A stretch of 64,000 nt of DNA. Source: Bodo saltans (lineage: Eukaryota > Euglenozoa > Kinetoplastea > Eubodonida > Bodonidae). The DNA lies in NCBI GenBank assembly GCA_001460835.1, contig CYKH01001901.1:1484-65483 (forward strand). Reading direction: 5' to 3'. Of this stretch, positions 19,615 through 29,192 are shown one piece after another (the first letter of the stretch is position 1; the number at the start of each line of letters is the position of its first letter). The notes beneath the pieces were generated by a model. The model had not been told where the DNA came from. It saw only the letters and a program-made list of their open reading frames with translations, and made no database searches. The position numbers were made by a program, and so were the translations under genes.

Positions 19615-20229
19615 ATGGCTGAGACGATTATCGCATTCAAGTGCAACGACTTTGTTGTGATGGCCGCTGCAGGTCTCAATGCTTTCTACTACATCAAACT
19701 GAACGACAAGGAGGACAAGATCACTGCATTGGACTCACACAAGCTGGTGGCAGTAGCTGGTGAGAATGGCCCCCGCACCAACTTCATCTCACTGATCCAG
19801 GCCCAAATGAATCTCGCCACCCTTCGGCAACATGGTCGCCAGAGCAGCACCCCTGCTGCCGCGGCATTCATGCGCTCGACTCTGGCCGATGCCCTTCGCC
19901 GAGGGCCCTTCACGTGCAACTCACTTCTTGGAGGATACGATGCCCCGGCGTCGGAGCATGATGATACCCCTAGCGGTTCCCATCTTTATTACCTTGACTA
20001 CCTTGGCACGATGCAGTCGGTTCCGTTCGCTGCCCACGGCTACGGCACGACCTTCGTGACGGCAATCTTAGATCAGCTTTGGCGCCCGGACCTCACGGAG
20101 AAGGAGGGTCTCGAGCTGATGCAGAAGTGCTGCGACGAGGTCAAGAAGCGTATTATCATCAGCAACAACCATTTTATTTGCAAAGTAGTGACGAAGAAGG
20201 GAACAGAGGTGGTGACCACAGTGTCGTAG
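19615..20229 (+). CDS. 20S proteasome subunit beta type 4 (PSMB2 class)
   Basis: A 204-residue non-catalytic beta subunit of the 20S proteasome core, orthologous to yeast Pre1 and human PSMB2. It starts directly with the beta-type fold (ETIIAFKCNDFVVMAAAG) without a propeptide or active N-terminal Thr, as this subunit class does. Family marks include LVAVAGENGPRTNF, NSLLGGYDAP, YYLDYLGTMQSVPFAAHGYG and the RPDLTEKEGLELMQKC helix. Length agrees with the usual 198-205 residues. It acts in cytosolic and nuclear ubiquitin-dependent proteolysis. A potential G-quadruplex lies ten bases after the stop codon. Confidence 0.94.
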   Translation: MAETIIAFKCNDFVVMAAAGLNAFYYIKLNDKEDKITALDSHKLVAVAGENGPRTNFISLIQAQMNLATLRQHGRQSSTPAAAAFMRSTLADALRRGPFTCNSLLGGYDAPASEHDDTPSGSHLYYLDYLGTMQSVPFAAHGYGTTFVTAILDQLWRPDLTEKEGLELMQKCCDEVKKRIIISNNHFICKVVTKKGTEVVTTVS

Positions 20230-20238
20230 TCTCGCTGA

Positions 20239-20257
20239 GGGTGAGGGTGAGGGTGGG
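20239..20257 (+). other. G-quadruplex-type motif in 3' UTR
   Basis: The 19 bases gggtgagggtgagggtggg contain four G3 runs with loops of 3, 3 and 1 bases. The motif begins ten bases after the proteasome beta 4 stop codon and lies on the coding strand, so it would be present in the RNA. Folding is predicted from the pattern only. Confidence 0.7.
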
Positions 20258-20457
20258 ACACGAGGGTGGTACGAAACTATTTGCTGCGAAACATTTCAAA
20301 GACAAACAAAAACACACTTCTTTAGAACTTCGTTCACACACCCTCAATCGCTAACTGCACTATCCTTTTTTTTTTGTGGTCAGGAGTTCCTTAGGAAGTT
20401 TATTTTTTTTCCATTATCAAACACATACACAACTTTATTTAGTCACATCACAAGAAT

Positions 20458-23400
20458 ATGAGCGCTCTCCCAATGAAGACGTACGACATGTCGCGTCTCC
20501 CTTTGAACGTTGCCGTTGGCACAGACTTCTTGGAGGGTAACGACCTCACCCTCATGGAAAAGCGAATGTCGCGATTACAATTCTCAGAGCCGTACTTCCG
20601 TCAGCGAGGGTTCGACAACATCCGAGTGGAAAAAGAGCCACTGCGTTTCTCGGAACACATGACAGCAGTTCGTAGCCATGAGATGACTGATTATGGACGT
20701 CGTCGGTACCGCGACACGCGCAAGATGAAGGTGGAGTTTACAGAGAAGATCAAAGAAATCGCCATGCGCCAAAAGCGAGAGGAGGAAGAAGCCCGCAAGA
20801 ACAAGAAAGACAAACGAGCTCGTTGGTGGCATCGCACTCGTGGCGGTGATCAGCGAGAGCCCATCAAGTTGCTTCGCTACACCAACCTCACCATGATTCC
20901 CGAGTCCCTCCTCATGTCCAAAGACGTGGTGATTCTCCAACTCACTGGTGCCCGCTTAGGCGACGCCGCCATGAATTGGGTCGGTGCATTCATCACGCAA
21001 TGCTACACCTTAAAGCGCCTTGTCCTTCAAGGAAATTACATCACGGAGGAGGGCGTTGAGCACCTTGTGGAGGGCATCCGCTCCTCCAAGTCCTTAATGG
21101 AGTTAGATCTGAGCTTCAACCCCATTGGCGACAATAGTATCGAGTTGCTGTGCAACGCATTGCTGGAGAATAACAAATACAGCAAACTGTACCTGCTGAA
21201 TGTGTCGTGCTGTGAGCTAACCTCCACCAGCGGATTTCAATTGGGACGATTGATGCACGAGTTCAAGCACTTGGAGTGTTTGCTCGCGTGGCGGAATCAG
21301 CTGGGCATTGCAAACGGAGCCACGATCTCAGGAGCCGGCTATATCCTCGACGAGCTGAGGCACTCCCCACACATGCGCCTGTTGAACCTCACAGGGAACA
21401 ACATCACGGACAAGGAGGCGTCTGACCACGCATCTGCGTTGGAGCGTGCCACTCGTCGCGTGACTGTCGCCAACTTGGAACGCCATCAACGAACGCGACA
21501 CATTGAGCAGCTCCGCGCTGAAGTCGCTTCACGCAAAGCAAAGCTCACAGGACGCAACATGGAAGAGAAACTCGCCATTCATCGCCTTGAGCGCCAAGCA
21601 GATCAAGAACAGCAGAAGATCGACATGGGGAAGAAGTTGGAGGAGCGCCAGCGCACCTACGCAGAGCGGCAAGAGCTTGAATTTATTGTGCGCGTGAAGC
21701 GTCAAACCGGTGCTGACATCGAAACGAAGCAGCGCCCATGCCGCGTCATTCTCGCTGCTAACTCTGTGGGACCCACCACAATGCGTCGATTGTCTCGTTA
21801 CTACAGCACAGACGCCGTGCCAGATGCTGAGGGGTTCGTCAACGCAACCCGCCGATACGATCACTTGGTCGTCCCGCGTAGGAAGATCGGTGAGGAGCAT
21901 GGCGAGTTGCGAGACGAGGATGGCTTCGATGCCCACAACGTTCTTCCGTGGGATACGCAGTCCGACGCGCAAACGGACTTTGAGCGCCGTCAAGCGCTGT
22001 TGCAGTGGAAGGAAGAGGAACGCATTCGTGAAGAGCAAATGGTGCTACAGGTCTTCAACAAGTTCGCTGTTCTAGACGCCACAAAGATGACGCCTGAGGA
22101 GCGTGCAAAGCTGGGGAACGGTTTTAACCTCGCTAGTGGCGTGGGCTCTCGTGTGAAGCTCGTTAAGGATCCGGTGAAGGCCGCCATTCAAAAAGAGGCT
22201 GATGCCAAGGCCGAGGAGGAGCGAAAGGCGCGTATTCGACAACAATATGGCAAAGTGAAGGTGGAAGTGGAATCGTCGTCATCAGCGGTGGAAGTGCGAG
22301 AACATTATCAGCCCAAACGCCTTAAGGATACCACCATCTTGCAGCGCACTCAGTCCAATATCGATGGGGATGGCCCGATCGCGATCGTCGTTGATCCCTC
22401 AGGCCTCCAGATGCAGCACACGCTCAGCAGAGTCACCAGCCAGGGTGGTGTGGAGGACAGTGATATGGGAGCCTTTGTTGAGATGGATGAGGCGGGCTTG
22501 ATGCAGCACAAGATGAATGAGCGCATGTCAGAGCTTCGTGTGCATCTGGATCAACGAAGCAATCGCGGAAGTTCCCGTGGCACGACACCGTCGATTTTGA
22601 CCCCAACGGTTGAGGCTGGGCCCCTCCACGACGTCCTGGAAGCGATTCAAGCGATTCGTGCCGCGTGGGAGGAGATGAAGAAGCTTGGAGAGGTTGGTTC
22701 CCCATCGGATGAAGATCTCCGATGTCGTGAGGAAGTTCGTAATACCCTCGTCGGGAAAAAGCAACACTTTGTCCAACTCTTGAAAGCTCCTGCAGTGGGG
22801 ACTTGCGAGATTGCTCCTGGCAGCGAGGTGGCCACGTGTTTTGAACAATTCTTGGAGGATATCATTAAGGAGACAGACAGCACACCTGGCAACGTGGAAG
22901 TGGTCACAGCGATGCTGGATCACCTCAAGCAGCTCCCATACTCAAAGATCATGGCGGAGCGAGGTTTGGTTGCCATCGCTGCGTCTGATGGGAGTGACCA
23001 GTTCTTCTCCACGCTGCTCACGATCCCAGGCCACGAGTTCGACGTGGGAGAGGTCTGTGCTGCGTGTTTCTACAACCAAACGTGCCGCATCTCTCTGACT
23101 CTCATTCTCTTGCAGTTTATCGACCTTGCCCCGTATGTGGAGGAGGTAGGTGAAATGCTTCGCGAGTTCGTAGCAGACATCGCATCAGAGAAGCGCTCGA
23201 TCCCTCGAGAAAATCGTGTGCTGAAATCTGTTCTCCTCAAGCTGCTTCTCAGCATGGATTGGCTTAAGCTTGAAGTCGATAAGCCTGGCACTGATGGTCA
23301 GTCGTTGTTTACCCGAGCGCTGTACGAGGGTGACGTTGACGTGGTGGAGATGATTGCCTCAGAACCTCACCGAGTCCGTGACATCAACGCCTTGTTACCT

Positions 23401-23700
23401 GATGGGTCCACAGCCCTCATGCAGGCAGTTCTGGGTAACAATGTCTCTATTGTGCAGTACCTCTTCACTAGCTTTCCAAATGTGGATGTGTCGATTCGTG
23501 GTGAAAACGGAAATGCGTTAGATTTGGCGATTGGGCTTTCGCGGGATGTGAAAATTGTAAGCTTGCTCCGCGAACGTGGTGCCCAGCCCTCTGGCGCTCG
23601 GGTAGATAAGGACGCACTTTCCGCAAGGAAGATTATGATGAAAATGAAGTCTCCTGTCCCGTCGAACGAAGGAGGCGGTTCTCGACCAGGAAGCTCGTAG
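20458..23700 (+). CDS. leucine-rich-repeat, coiled-coil and ankyrin-repeat protein
   Basis: A 1080-residue protein with an unusual order of repeats. Residues about 150-320 hold ribonuclease-inhibitor-type LRRs (TLKRLVLQGNYITEEGVEHL, SLMELDLSFNPIGDNSIELL, MRLLNLTGNNITDKEA). A basic coiled coil follows (about 320-415) and then a long, charged, mostly helical middle with KAEEERKARIRQQ-type heptads near 580. Residues about 800-930 form a helical array, and 945-1047 contain ankyrin repeats (DGSTALMQAVLGNNVSIVQY, NGNALDLAIGLSRDVKIV). No catalytic motif or membrane segment is present. LRR plus ankyrin scaffolds of this kind are typical of kinetoplastid flagellar and cytoskeletal proteins; that role is an inference. 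The start at 20458 follows a T-rich tract at 20364-20412. Confidence 0.82.
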   Translation: MSALPMKTYDMSRLPLNVAVGTDFLEGNDLTLMEKRMSRLQFSEPYFRQRGFDNIRVEKEPLRFSEHMTAVRSHEMTDYGRRRYRDTRKMKVEFTEKIKEIAMRQKREEEEARKNKKDKRARWWHRTRGGDQREPIKLLRYTNLTMIPESLLMSKDVVILQLTGARLGDAAMNWVGAFITQCYTLKRLVLQGNYITEEGVEHLVEGIRSSKSLMELDLSFNPIGDNSIELLCNALLENNKYSKLYLLNVSCCELTSTSGFQLGRLMHEFKHLECLLAWRNQLGIANGATISGAGYILDELRHSPHMRLLNLTGNNITDKEASDHASALERATRRVTVANLERHQRTRHIEQLRAEVASRKAKLTGRNMEEKLAIHRLERQADQEQQKIDMGKKLEERQRTYAERQELEFIVRVKRQTGADIETKQRPCRVILAANSVGPTTMRRLSRYYSTDAVPDAEGFVNATRRYDHLVVPRRKIGEEHGELRDEDGFDAHNVLPWDTQSDAQTDFERRQALLQWKEEERIREEQMVLQVFNKFAVLDATKMTPEERAKLGNGFNLASGVGSRVKLVKDPVKAAIQKEADAKAEEERKARIRQQYGKVKVEVESSSSAVEVREHYQPKRLKDTTILQRTQSNIDGDGPIAIVVDPSGLQMQHTLSRVTSQGGVEDSDMGAFVEMDEAGLMQHKMNERMSELRVHLDQRSNRGSSRGTTPSILTPTVEAGPLHDVLEAIQAIRAAWEEMKKLGEVGSPSDEDLRCREEVRNTLVGKKQHFVQLLKAPAVGTCEIAPGSEVATCFEQFLEDIIKETDSTPGNVEVVTAMLDHLKQLPYSKIMAERGLVAIAASDGSDQFFSTLLTIPGHEFDVGEVCAACFYNQTCRISLTLILLQFIDLAPYVEEVGEMLREFVADIASEKRSIPRENRVLKSVLLKLLLSMDWLKLEVDKPGTDGQSLFTRALYEGDVDVVEMIASEPHRVRDINALLPDGSTALMQAVLGNNVSIVQYLFTSFPNVDVSIRGENGNALDLAIGLSRDVKIVSLLRERGAQPSGARVDKDALSARKIMMKMKSPVPSNEGGGSRPGSS

Positions 23701-24172
23701 CGTAAGAACATCAGTAGGGACACGTGCAAAGTGAATAAATGAACAGCTCAGCGAAGGCAATATTTTTGAGCGATCGTGTAAGTGGTTGATGCAACAAGCT
23801 CTTTTTTGATACACCCACCAAGAAAGAGCGGCTTTGGTATTTGGAACATACACATGCAACGTGAATGTGTCGTAGCAGCAAAGGGAGCCCTCTCACCACT
23901 CTCACTCAGAGAGGGAACTGGGGCCTCCCTACCCCACACAGCAATGTGCGAGGTCCTCCTCCCATCTTTCCATCTCGTTACTCTTCCCAATACAGTTTAT
24001 CTTCGAAGCACAAACATTGGTGTACGCTGAAGGAAAACGATCCTATTTTTGCTTGAAGATGTATTCAACACTTTTTTTTTCCCTCATCGTTAGTAGATCG
24101 AAGCGGCTCAGTAGACAAAGCACCAGTGTAGATAAACAAAAGAGACAGGACTCCAGCAGTACACATACAGTG
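23701..24172 (+). other. intergenic region (472 bp)
   Basis: No supported gene. A pyrimidine tract at about 24070-24090 (tttttttttccctcatcg) is followed by an AG near 24093-24096, the likely spliced-leader acceptor of the next gene. Open stretches on both strands exist but begin with non-ATG codons and look like random sequence. Confidence 0.45.
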
Positions 24173-25678
24173 ATGAGCGCATCATCCAACCCGTACCTAG
24201 CACTTGGACTCCCTCAGCCAAAGAAGACATTCTTGGACGCAAGGAAGCCGACAACGGAGCCGCCGAAGGATGGCACTCCTCGCAATGCTGACGCCGTCAT
24301 TCTAGGTGAGCACAAGGTAGAACTCACTGACATGTTACAAGAGTCCGTAGCAATGCTAAAGAATGTGTATCGGTCCAAGTTTGTGTTTGGAGAACATTTG
24401 AAGTTTGTGGACCCTAGCTTCAGCGGGGACACGGTGAACCGCTTCAACCTGACGACTCCTCCTGTATTCGATGCCGCCTACGCATCACAGAATTCAGCGT
24501 CAGGAGCAATCGCACCTGCTCAACTACAACAACAAGGCAACTCCGACGCCCAGAATAACAGTGGTGAGGGAGGCTCGGGTGACTCCGCCACGAAGGAGAA
24601 GCTACGCACAGCAGAGGAGCTTATTAAGAAGCTCTACCGCCGCAACAATCAGTTGGAAGTAGAGAACAAATACTTCAAAGCCGAGATTCAACGTTTTGAG
24701 CGCCTTGCAGGACTTGGACGCAGCCCCTCCCACACGTTGACGGTGTACGATGGCCACATCCCCAACGACCATCCGCTGTACGTCAAGAAGCTCAAGCGCC
24801 ACTGCCGATCATGCCCTCCCACGAGGACACTGCTTCGCAGCAGCGTGGACGGCTTTGGCCTCACATTCCCCCCAATGCGACACCAGAACGCAGGCTTCGA
24901 TGAGGGCACTCCCGCAAAAGAAGACCCGCCTGCAGTGTCGATGCTTAAGCGCCGAGTGATGCAACTCACCGAAGCACTCGTCACAATCCAACACGAGAAC
25001 GAGAAATTGACGCAAGAAAAGGTGGATCGTATTACGTTGCGCGACAACATCCTGAAGCGCTACATCATGGAGCGCGATACACAAATTTCACAGCTGCACA
25101 CGTCGCTACAAGATGTTCTTGCGAAGGTGCACAATCCTATGAAACTCACCCGCACACGTCAACCAAGCTCCTCCATGAGCCCGGTGGTGGCAGCGAACAA
25201 TGTTTTAAGAGAGATCTCGCAGAAGTTGTCGGACAGCATTGCAGCGACTGCTGATGAAATTGTGAAGAAGTCCACACATGCCATGCCCCCAAGCGCCGCA
25301 GATGATGGCAGTGGAGAGACTTCAGATGCCGCCCTCGAGGCGAAGGCAGTAGGCATGCGACGCAAGGAGTTGGCGAATCGCCTCCGACAAATAGCGGATG
25401 GAATGCCTGTCTCGAAACGAAAGCAGCTTTTGCTCCTTCTCACTGAACTCAAGCAACTGTACGAATCACTAGTGAATTCCAACAAGTCCCTTCTGCAGAC
25501 GTACGAGGAGCACATGCGTGGGGCGGATAAGAAAATGATAGGGCTTAAGATTCAGGTCACATCCATGAAAGACCAACTCCGCTCGCTGGGCGTGGCGGAG
25601 GAAGAAAGTGACACTGTAGAAGCGTCGAGGCCCAATGCACAAGTCCCAGCACCTTCAGGCCTAAGAGTTGACCCGTAG
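24173..25678 (+). CDS. coiled-coil protein, hypothetical
   Basis: A 501-residue protein with no recognised domain. The N-terminus (MSASSNPYLALGLPQPKKTF) is followed by a region with several hydrophobic-acidic helices. Coiled-coil heptads occur at about 145-180 (ELIKKLYRRNNQLEVENKYF), at 260-315 (MLKRRVMQLTEALVTIQHEN) and near the C-terminus (430-480). The frame is open upstream with an ATG at 24059, but the likely acceptor AG near 24095 lies after that ATG, so the mRNA should start translation at 24173. A structural or cytoskeletal role is likely but unproven. Confidence 0.78.
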   Translation: MSASSNPYLALGLPQPKKTFLDARKPTTEPPKDGTPRNADAVILGEHKVELTDMLQESVAMLKNVYRSKFVFGEHLKFVDPSFSGDTVNRFNLTTPPVFDAAYASQNSASGAIAPAQLQQQGNSDAQNNSGEGGSGDSATKEKLRTAEELIKKLYRRNNQLEVENKYFKAEIQRFERLAGLGRSPSHTLTVYDGHIPNDHPLYVKKLKRHCRSCPPTRTLLRSSVDGFGLTFPPMRHQNAGFDEGTPAKEDPPAVSMLKRRVMQLTEALVTIQHENEKLTQEKVDRITLRDNILKRYIMERDTQISQLHTSLQDVLAKVHNPMKLTRTRQPSSSMSPVVAANNVLREISQKLSDSIAATADEIVKKSTHAMPPSAADDGSGETSDAALEAKAVGMRRKELANRLRQIADGMPVSKRKQLLLLLTELKQLYESLVNSNKSLLQTYEEHMRGADKKMIGLKIQVTSMKDQLRSLGVAEEESDTVEASRPNAQVPAPSGLRVDP

Positions 25679-25900
25679 AGGGTCCGAAGAAGAGGAGGAA
25701 AGTTGTTAGAAGAGAAATGGAAGCGATTGTTGTTGTGGAGTGTCTCTCCAACCCCCCTTGTTCCTGTTTGTTGTGTACCGTACTTCATGAAGCGCTGTTG
25801 TTTTGAAATGACAACTTCTATTGTCATTACTGAGAGTGAGAGCTGCGATTTTGTTTTTTCGTCAAAAATAAGAAAACATATCCAATAACAGATCGCAACC

Positions 25901-26680
25901 ATGTCTTCCTCATCATCAGCTGCAGTTGCAAGTGACGAGGAGCAGCAGCAGGTTCCACACTGGATCATGTATCAGTTGCCACCCTTCTTTACTCTGCAGC
26001 CAGTCCCCGCAACGCTTCAGCGACAGTTGACCATGTGGGCTTCGGTGGTGTTCGAGCATGCTGCTTTTCATGCCACCCGCGCAAAGCCTCCAGTGGAGTC
26101 TTCGATGATGCGTCTCTACACAACATCGAGCGGGTTATTCACGTCCTCCAAACTTCACCGAGAGTTGCCTCATGACGCCATTCAGCAGTTATTTGAATTT
26201 ATGGCGGAGAAGTTTTCGAATCGCTGTGCGCTTCAGTCGAGTCCTGAATCCGTTGGCATCTCTTTGCTTGTGGCGTGCGTTCAAGGCGGGCTGGGGGCTC
26301 TTGAGTCCGAGTTGTATCGATGGGTGTTAGAAGAGAGTGCTAGTGCTACCACAGCAACGGACCTGGCAAAGACTGGTGCGGTCTTGACATTCGACGAACT
26401 TGTTGAGGGAAGATGCTTGCTGACGAGCAGCAGCAACACAAATCATAGTCTCTTAGTGGATTCCAAAGAGATCCACCGTGCTGCGTCGCACATGCCAGCA
26501 GAGCTGCGAGAGCAGTCAAGTGGGGCTGCTTCTGAAGAAGTCGTACTGCGTGCATTCCTGCACCATCTATGGGATCGTGGCCCAGGTGACAACGCGACTC
26601 TCAGTTCATTCAGAATTCGCTTATTCAACTTAGATGGCAGCAGTGAGCCACCGTACGACGGCGTAAAGATTGGAGGCTAG
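25901..26680 (+). CDS. VPS25: ESCRT-II complex subunit VPS25
   Basis: A 259-residue protein matching VPS25. In ESCRT-II this subunit (two copies, with VPS22 and VPS36) recruits VPS20 of ESCRT-III to endosomes during multivesicular body sorting of ubiquitinated membrane proteins. The N-terminal MYQLPPFFTLQP corresponds to the PPxY-like arm that binds the other subunits. LFTSSKLHRELPHDAIQQLF matches the end of the first winged helix. LYRWVLEES with VLTFDELVEG, EVVLRAFLHHL and the final DGVKI match the second. The human protein has 176 residues; the extra length lies in the N-terminal tail, in the middle and in a loop (about 140-215). A 30-base gap separates the start from a T-rich acceptor region at 25850-25860. 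Confidence 0.88.
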   Translation: MSSSSSAAVASDEEQQQVPHWIMYQLPPFFTLQPVPATLQRQLTMWASVVFEHAAFHATRAKPPVESSMMRLYTTSSGLFTSSKLHRELPHDAIQQLFEFMAEKFSNRCALQSSPESVGISLLVACVQGGLGALESELYRWVLEESASATTATDLAKTGAVLTFDELVEGRCLLTSSSNTNHSLLVDSKEIHRAASHMPAELREQSSGAASEEVVLRAFLHHLWDRGPGDNATLSSFRIRLFNLDGSSEPPYDGVKIGG

Positions 26681-26860
26681 TCTCCGTTTCCCGTTTACCG
26701 TTTTTTTCTGATTTTTTTTGTGATGTTGCGCACGTCGTTTCATTTTACGTTTCCGTGAGGTTTGTGCCTGCCGAACATACTCATAATCGTAATGCTCTCT
26801 ATCATTCTGACAAATCATTCCGAAGAGTAAAGCAGCATCATAACAAATTACACCATTGTA

Positions 26861-28534
26861 ATGTCCTTCAAGTTCGCGGGCCGCCTTCTAGGCGGCGTGT
26901 GCGTTGGCTCTGCAGCCAGCGCAATGTACATTCACTGTCAATACGTTGCATTTGAAGACGTGGTCAATGATGCGAAGCGCCACATCGAGTGTGATCCGCC
27001 GAACATCAAGAAACATTCTCGAACATTAGGAGGATACCCAGTGACCTACTACACCGAGGGAACCTTGCGTGAGGCTGCTCCTGCACCGCAGCCACTGAGC
27101 GAGCACCTTGCCAACGTTGTGGACGTATGTGTGGTGGGAGGTGGCTTCGCCGGCCTACACTGCGCTCTTGCACTCACTGAAAAGGGAAAGTCAGTTGCTG
27201 TCCTTGAGGCTCGTCGTGTGGGTTGCCGCGCGAGTGGCCGCAATGGTGGCGATGCCATTATTGGATTTCACACAGAGACCGATGAACTGGCGAAGCTGTG
27301 TGGTGAGCCTATGGCAAAGGAGATCTACAGCCACAGCATTATGGGCTACGACAGGCTCAAGTCTATCATCCAGAAGTACCGAATTCAATGCGGCCACAAA
27401 GAAGAGGGGGCACTCACAGTGTCGTTTACCCACCGTGTGGAGAAATCGAAACGAGACATAAACGCAATTCTGGAAGAAGAACGCCAGGGAGTGTTGGACA
27501 GCAAGACCCGCTTCAACGAAGAGCTTGAGGTGTGGGACAAGGCCAAGCTTGAAGAGGTCGGCCTGCACTCTGATCGATTTGCTTACGGTGTCTACAACCC
27601 CAAGAACCTGACATTAAACCCTCTAGAGCTTGTGTTGGGGTTAGCGCGTGCATGTCGCCAGCAAAAAGCCCAAGTGTTCGAGTCCTCTCCCGTGACCAGC
27701 ATCACGAAGTTACCACGGCGCCACCATTCACACCACCACCATGCTGCTGCAGCATCTTCTACCGCCGCCGCAACCCCAGCAGCAGCGGCACCTGTTGTGC
27801 AGCATGAGGAAACCGACACGTGGCTCATCACCACCGAAATGGGTAGCATCATGGCAAAGAACGTCGTGCTCGCAACCAACGGCGCACCGACCCACCTTAA
27901 TCCTCGCCTCAGTTTTGCAACATCATCACTTGTCACGGCGATGATGCTCACCAAGCCCATCGATGTCACGGAGCTGAACAAGGTCCTTTCTGCCAAGTGC
28001 GCCGTGTTCGATGAGAGATTCGCCCTTGCTTACTTTAGACGCGTGGAGGGCAATCGCATTCTTTTTGGTTCGCTTGCGAAGGGAATGCCAATGAACCGAA
28101 AGTGGGCTGAAAAGGCACTGATCGCGGACCTCACCAAGACATTCCCGTCCCTTGCTGGCCTAGTGGAGGCGGACGTGTCGTGGCAAGGGAGACTCGAGGC
28201 GAAGGTTCCTGTGTTCCCGATGATTGGACGAGATACCTCTGGTATGTGGTACTCCCTGGGATACAGTGGCCATGGACTTGTGCCCACTTGCGCTGGTGGT
28301 GAGCTCCTTGCTTCGGCCATCACCTCTCTGGACCCACAAGCCGATGGGAGCAGAGGGAAGCCAGACGAGAGGTACAAGCTTTGGGGGAATGTGAATTACG
28401 GTCCAGCGGCGCACCACGTGCCTGGCTTCCTGCCCCCTTCGTTCATTCCCCTTGGCGGCCCGTGGGGATACATCGGCTCTGTTCTTTTCTGCAAGTACGC
28501 GGAGATCAAGGACGCGATGGAGCACAAGAAGTGA
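26861..28534 (+). CDS. FAD-dependent oxidoreductase, DAO family
   Basis: A 557-residue flavoprotein. The dinucleotide-binding motif VCVVGGGFAGLHCALAL begins at residue 89 (G93, G95, G98) and is followed by an acidic end of the second strand (VLEARRVG) and ASGRNGGD, the flavin-contacting segment typical of D-amino-acid oxidase and glycine/sarcosine oxidase relatives (GcvG/DAO superfamily). A second cofactor-binding segment lies at the C-terminus (WYSLGYSGHGLVPTCAGGELLA). A low-complexity His/Ala-rich insertion (about residues 288-318, SHHHHAAAASS) sits between two beta-strands. The N-terminus has a hydrophobic stretch (FAGRLLGGVCVGSAASAMYI), which could anchor it or target it to mitochondria. 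The substrate amine cannot be named from sequence. Confidence 0.88.
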   Translation: MSFKFAGRLLGGVCVGSAASAMYIHCQYVAFEDVVNDAKRHIECDPPNIKKHSRTLGGYPVTYYTEGTLREAAPAPQPLSEHLANVVDVCVVGGGFAGLHCALALTEKGKSVAVLEARRVGCRASGRNGGDAIIGFHTETDELAKLCGEPMAKEIYSHSIMGYDRLKSIIQKYRIQCGHKEEGALTVSFTHRVEKSKRDINAILEEERQGVLDSKTRFNEELEVWDKAKLEEVGLHSDRFAYGVYNPKNLTLNPLELVLGLARACRQQKAQVFESSPVTSITKLPRRHHSHHHHAAAASSTAAATPAAAAPVVQHEETDTWLITTEMGSIMAKNVVLATNGAPTHLNPRLSFATSSLVTAMMLTKPIDVTELNKVLSAKCAVFDERFALAYFRRVEGNRILFGSLAKGMPMNRKWAEKALIADLTKTFPSLAGLVEADVSWQGRLEAKVPVFPMIGRDTSGMWYSLGYSGHGLVPTCAGGELLASAITSLDPQADGSRGKPDERYKLWGNVNYGPAAHHVPGFLPPSFIPLGGPWGYIGSVLFCKYAEIKDAMEHKK

Positions 28535-28784
28535 GGCAATTGGACCAGAGGTACCGCGAAGGTGCACACACCTCGATAGCAGCGTGTTTTTTTCTCTCTT
28601 TGCGCAACCGTCATCCAACAGGCATTCATTCATTCGTTCTGCGTGGGTTCGATTGGTGTGTCCGATTTTCTTAAACGAATTCCAACTCCAGTTTTTGCTA
28701 CTCGTTTTGTCTGATCTCATCACTACGTAGAACAAGAAAGATTGCAATAAAACATATTTTGTTCCACATCAAACAACAGCATAA

Positions 28785-29033
28785 ATGTCTACAAGTGATG
28801 TTGATATCGATGACACCGGCTTCGATGCGATGGATTCTATGATGGATTCACGCTTTCTTCGAGGGGGAGCTGATGTGATGTCCGAAGAGCGCGACTCACT
28901 GAAGATGGTTCTTCACGACAGAAATTTCGCAAACCCGATTCGGGGAGTGCTTGAGGCAGCCTTTCCAGCCAGGCCAGTGCCCCGCTGTACCGGCCAAACA
29001 GCATCCAACAGCTCAACTGCTGGTGCTGAGTGA
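28785..29033 (+). CDS. small hypothetical acidic protein
   Basis: An 82-residue reading frame with an ATG start in a good A-rich context (cataaatg). The N-terminal half is acidic with several Met and Asp residues (DVDIDDTGFDAMDSMMDSRF), the middle is helical (SEERDSLKMVLHDRNF) and the C-terminus is Ser/Thr-rich. It fills a spacer between two certain genes where an independent cistron is expected, and its length and codon use are plausible. I do not recognise a family. It could also be a chance frame in a long 5' UTR. Confidence 0.5.
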   Translation: MSTSDVDIDDTGFDAMDSMMDSRFLRGGADVMSEERDSLKMVLHDRNFANPIRGVLEAAFPARPVPRCTGQTASNSSTAGAE

Positions 29034-29192
29034 AGTGTTTCTTTGGAGAACTCCACTTGCTCGTTGGCGTCTTGTTTCAGGCAAAATTGTGCTCATCATT
29101 TTTGATGATCGATTGGAAATTAAGCTTCCTACTAATAAATATTTGTTTGCTCTTTTCGATCACTTCTTAGCGGCATACAAATTTCACGCAAC

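Noticed and set aside
23782-24030. Small + strand frame of 82 codons in the intergenic region before 24173
   Set aside because: It begins with a non-ATG codon, has no domain and precedes the likely acceptor site of the next gene.
28621-28680. tRNA-like T-loop (gggttcgattgg)
   Set aside because: No matching acceptor, D or anticodon stems could be found around it.
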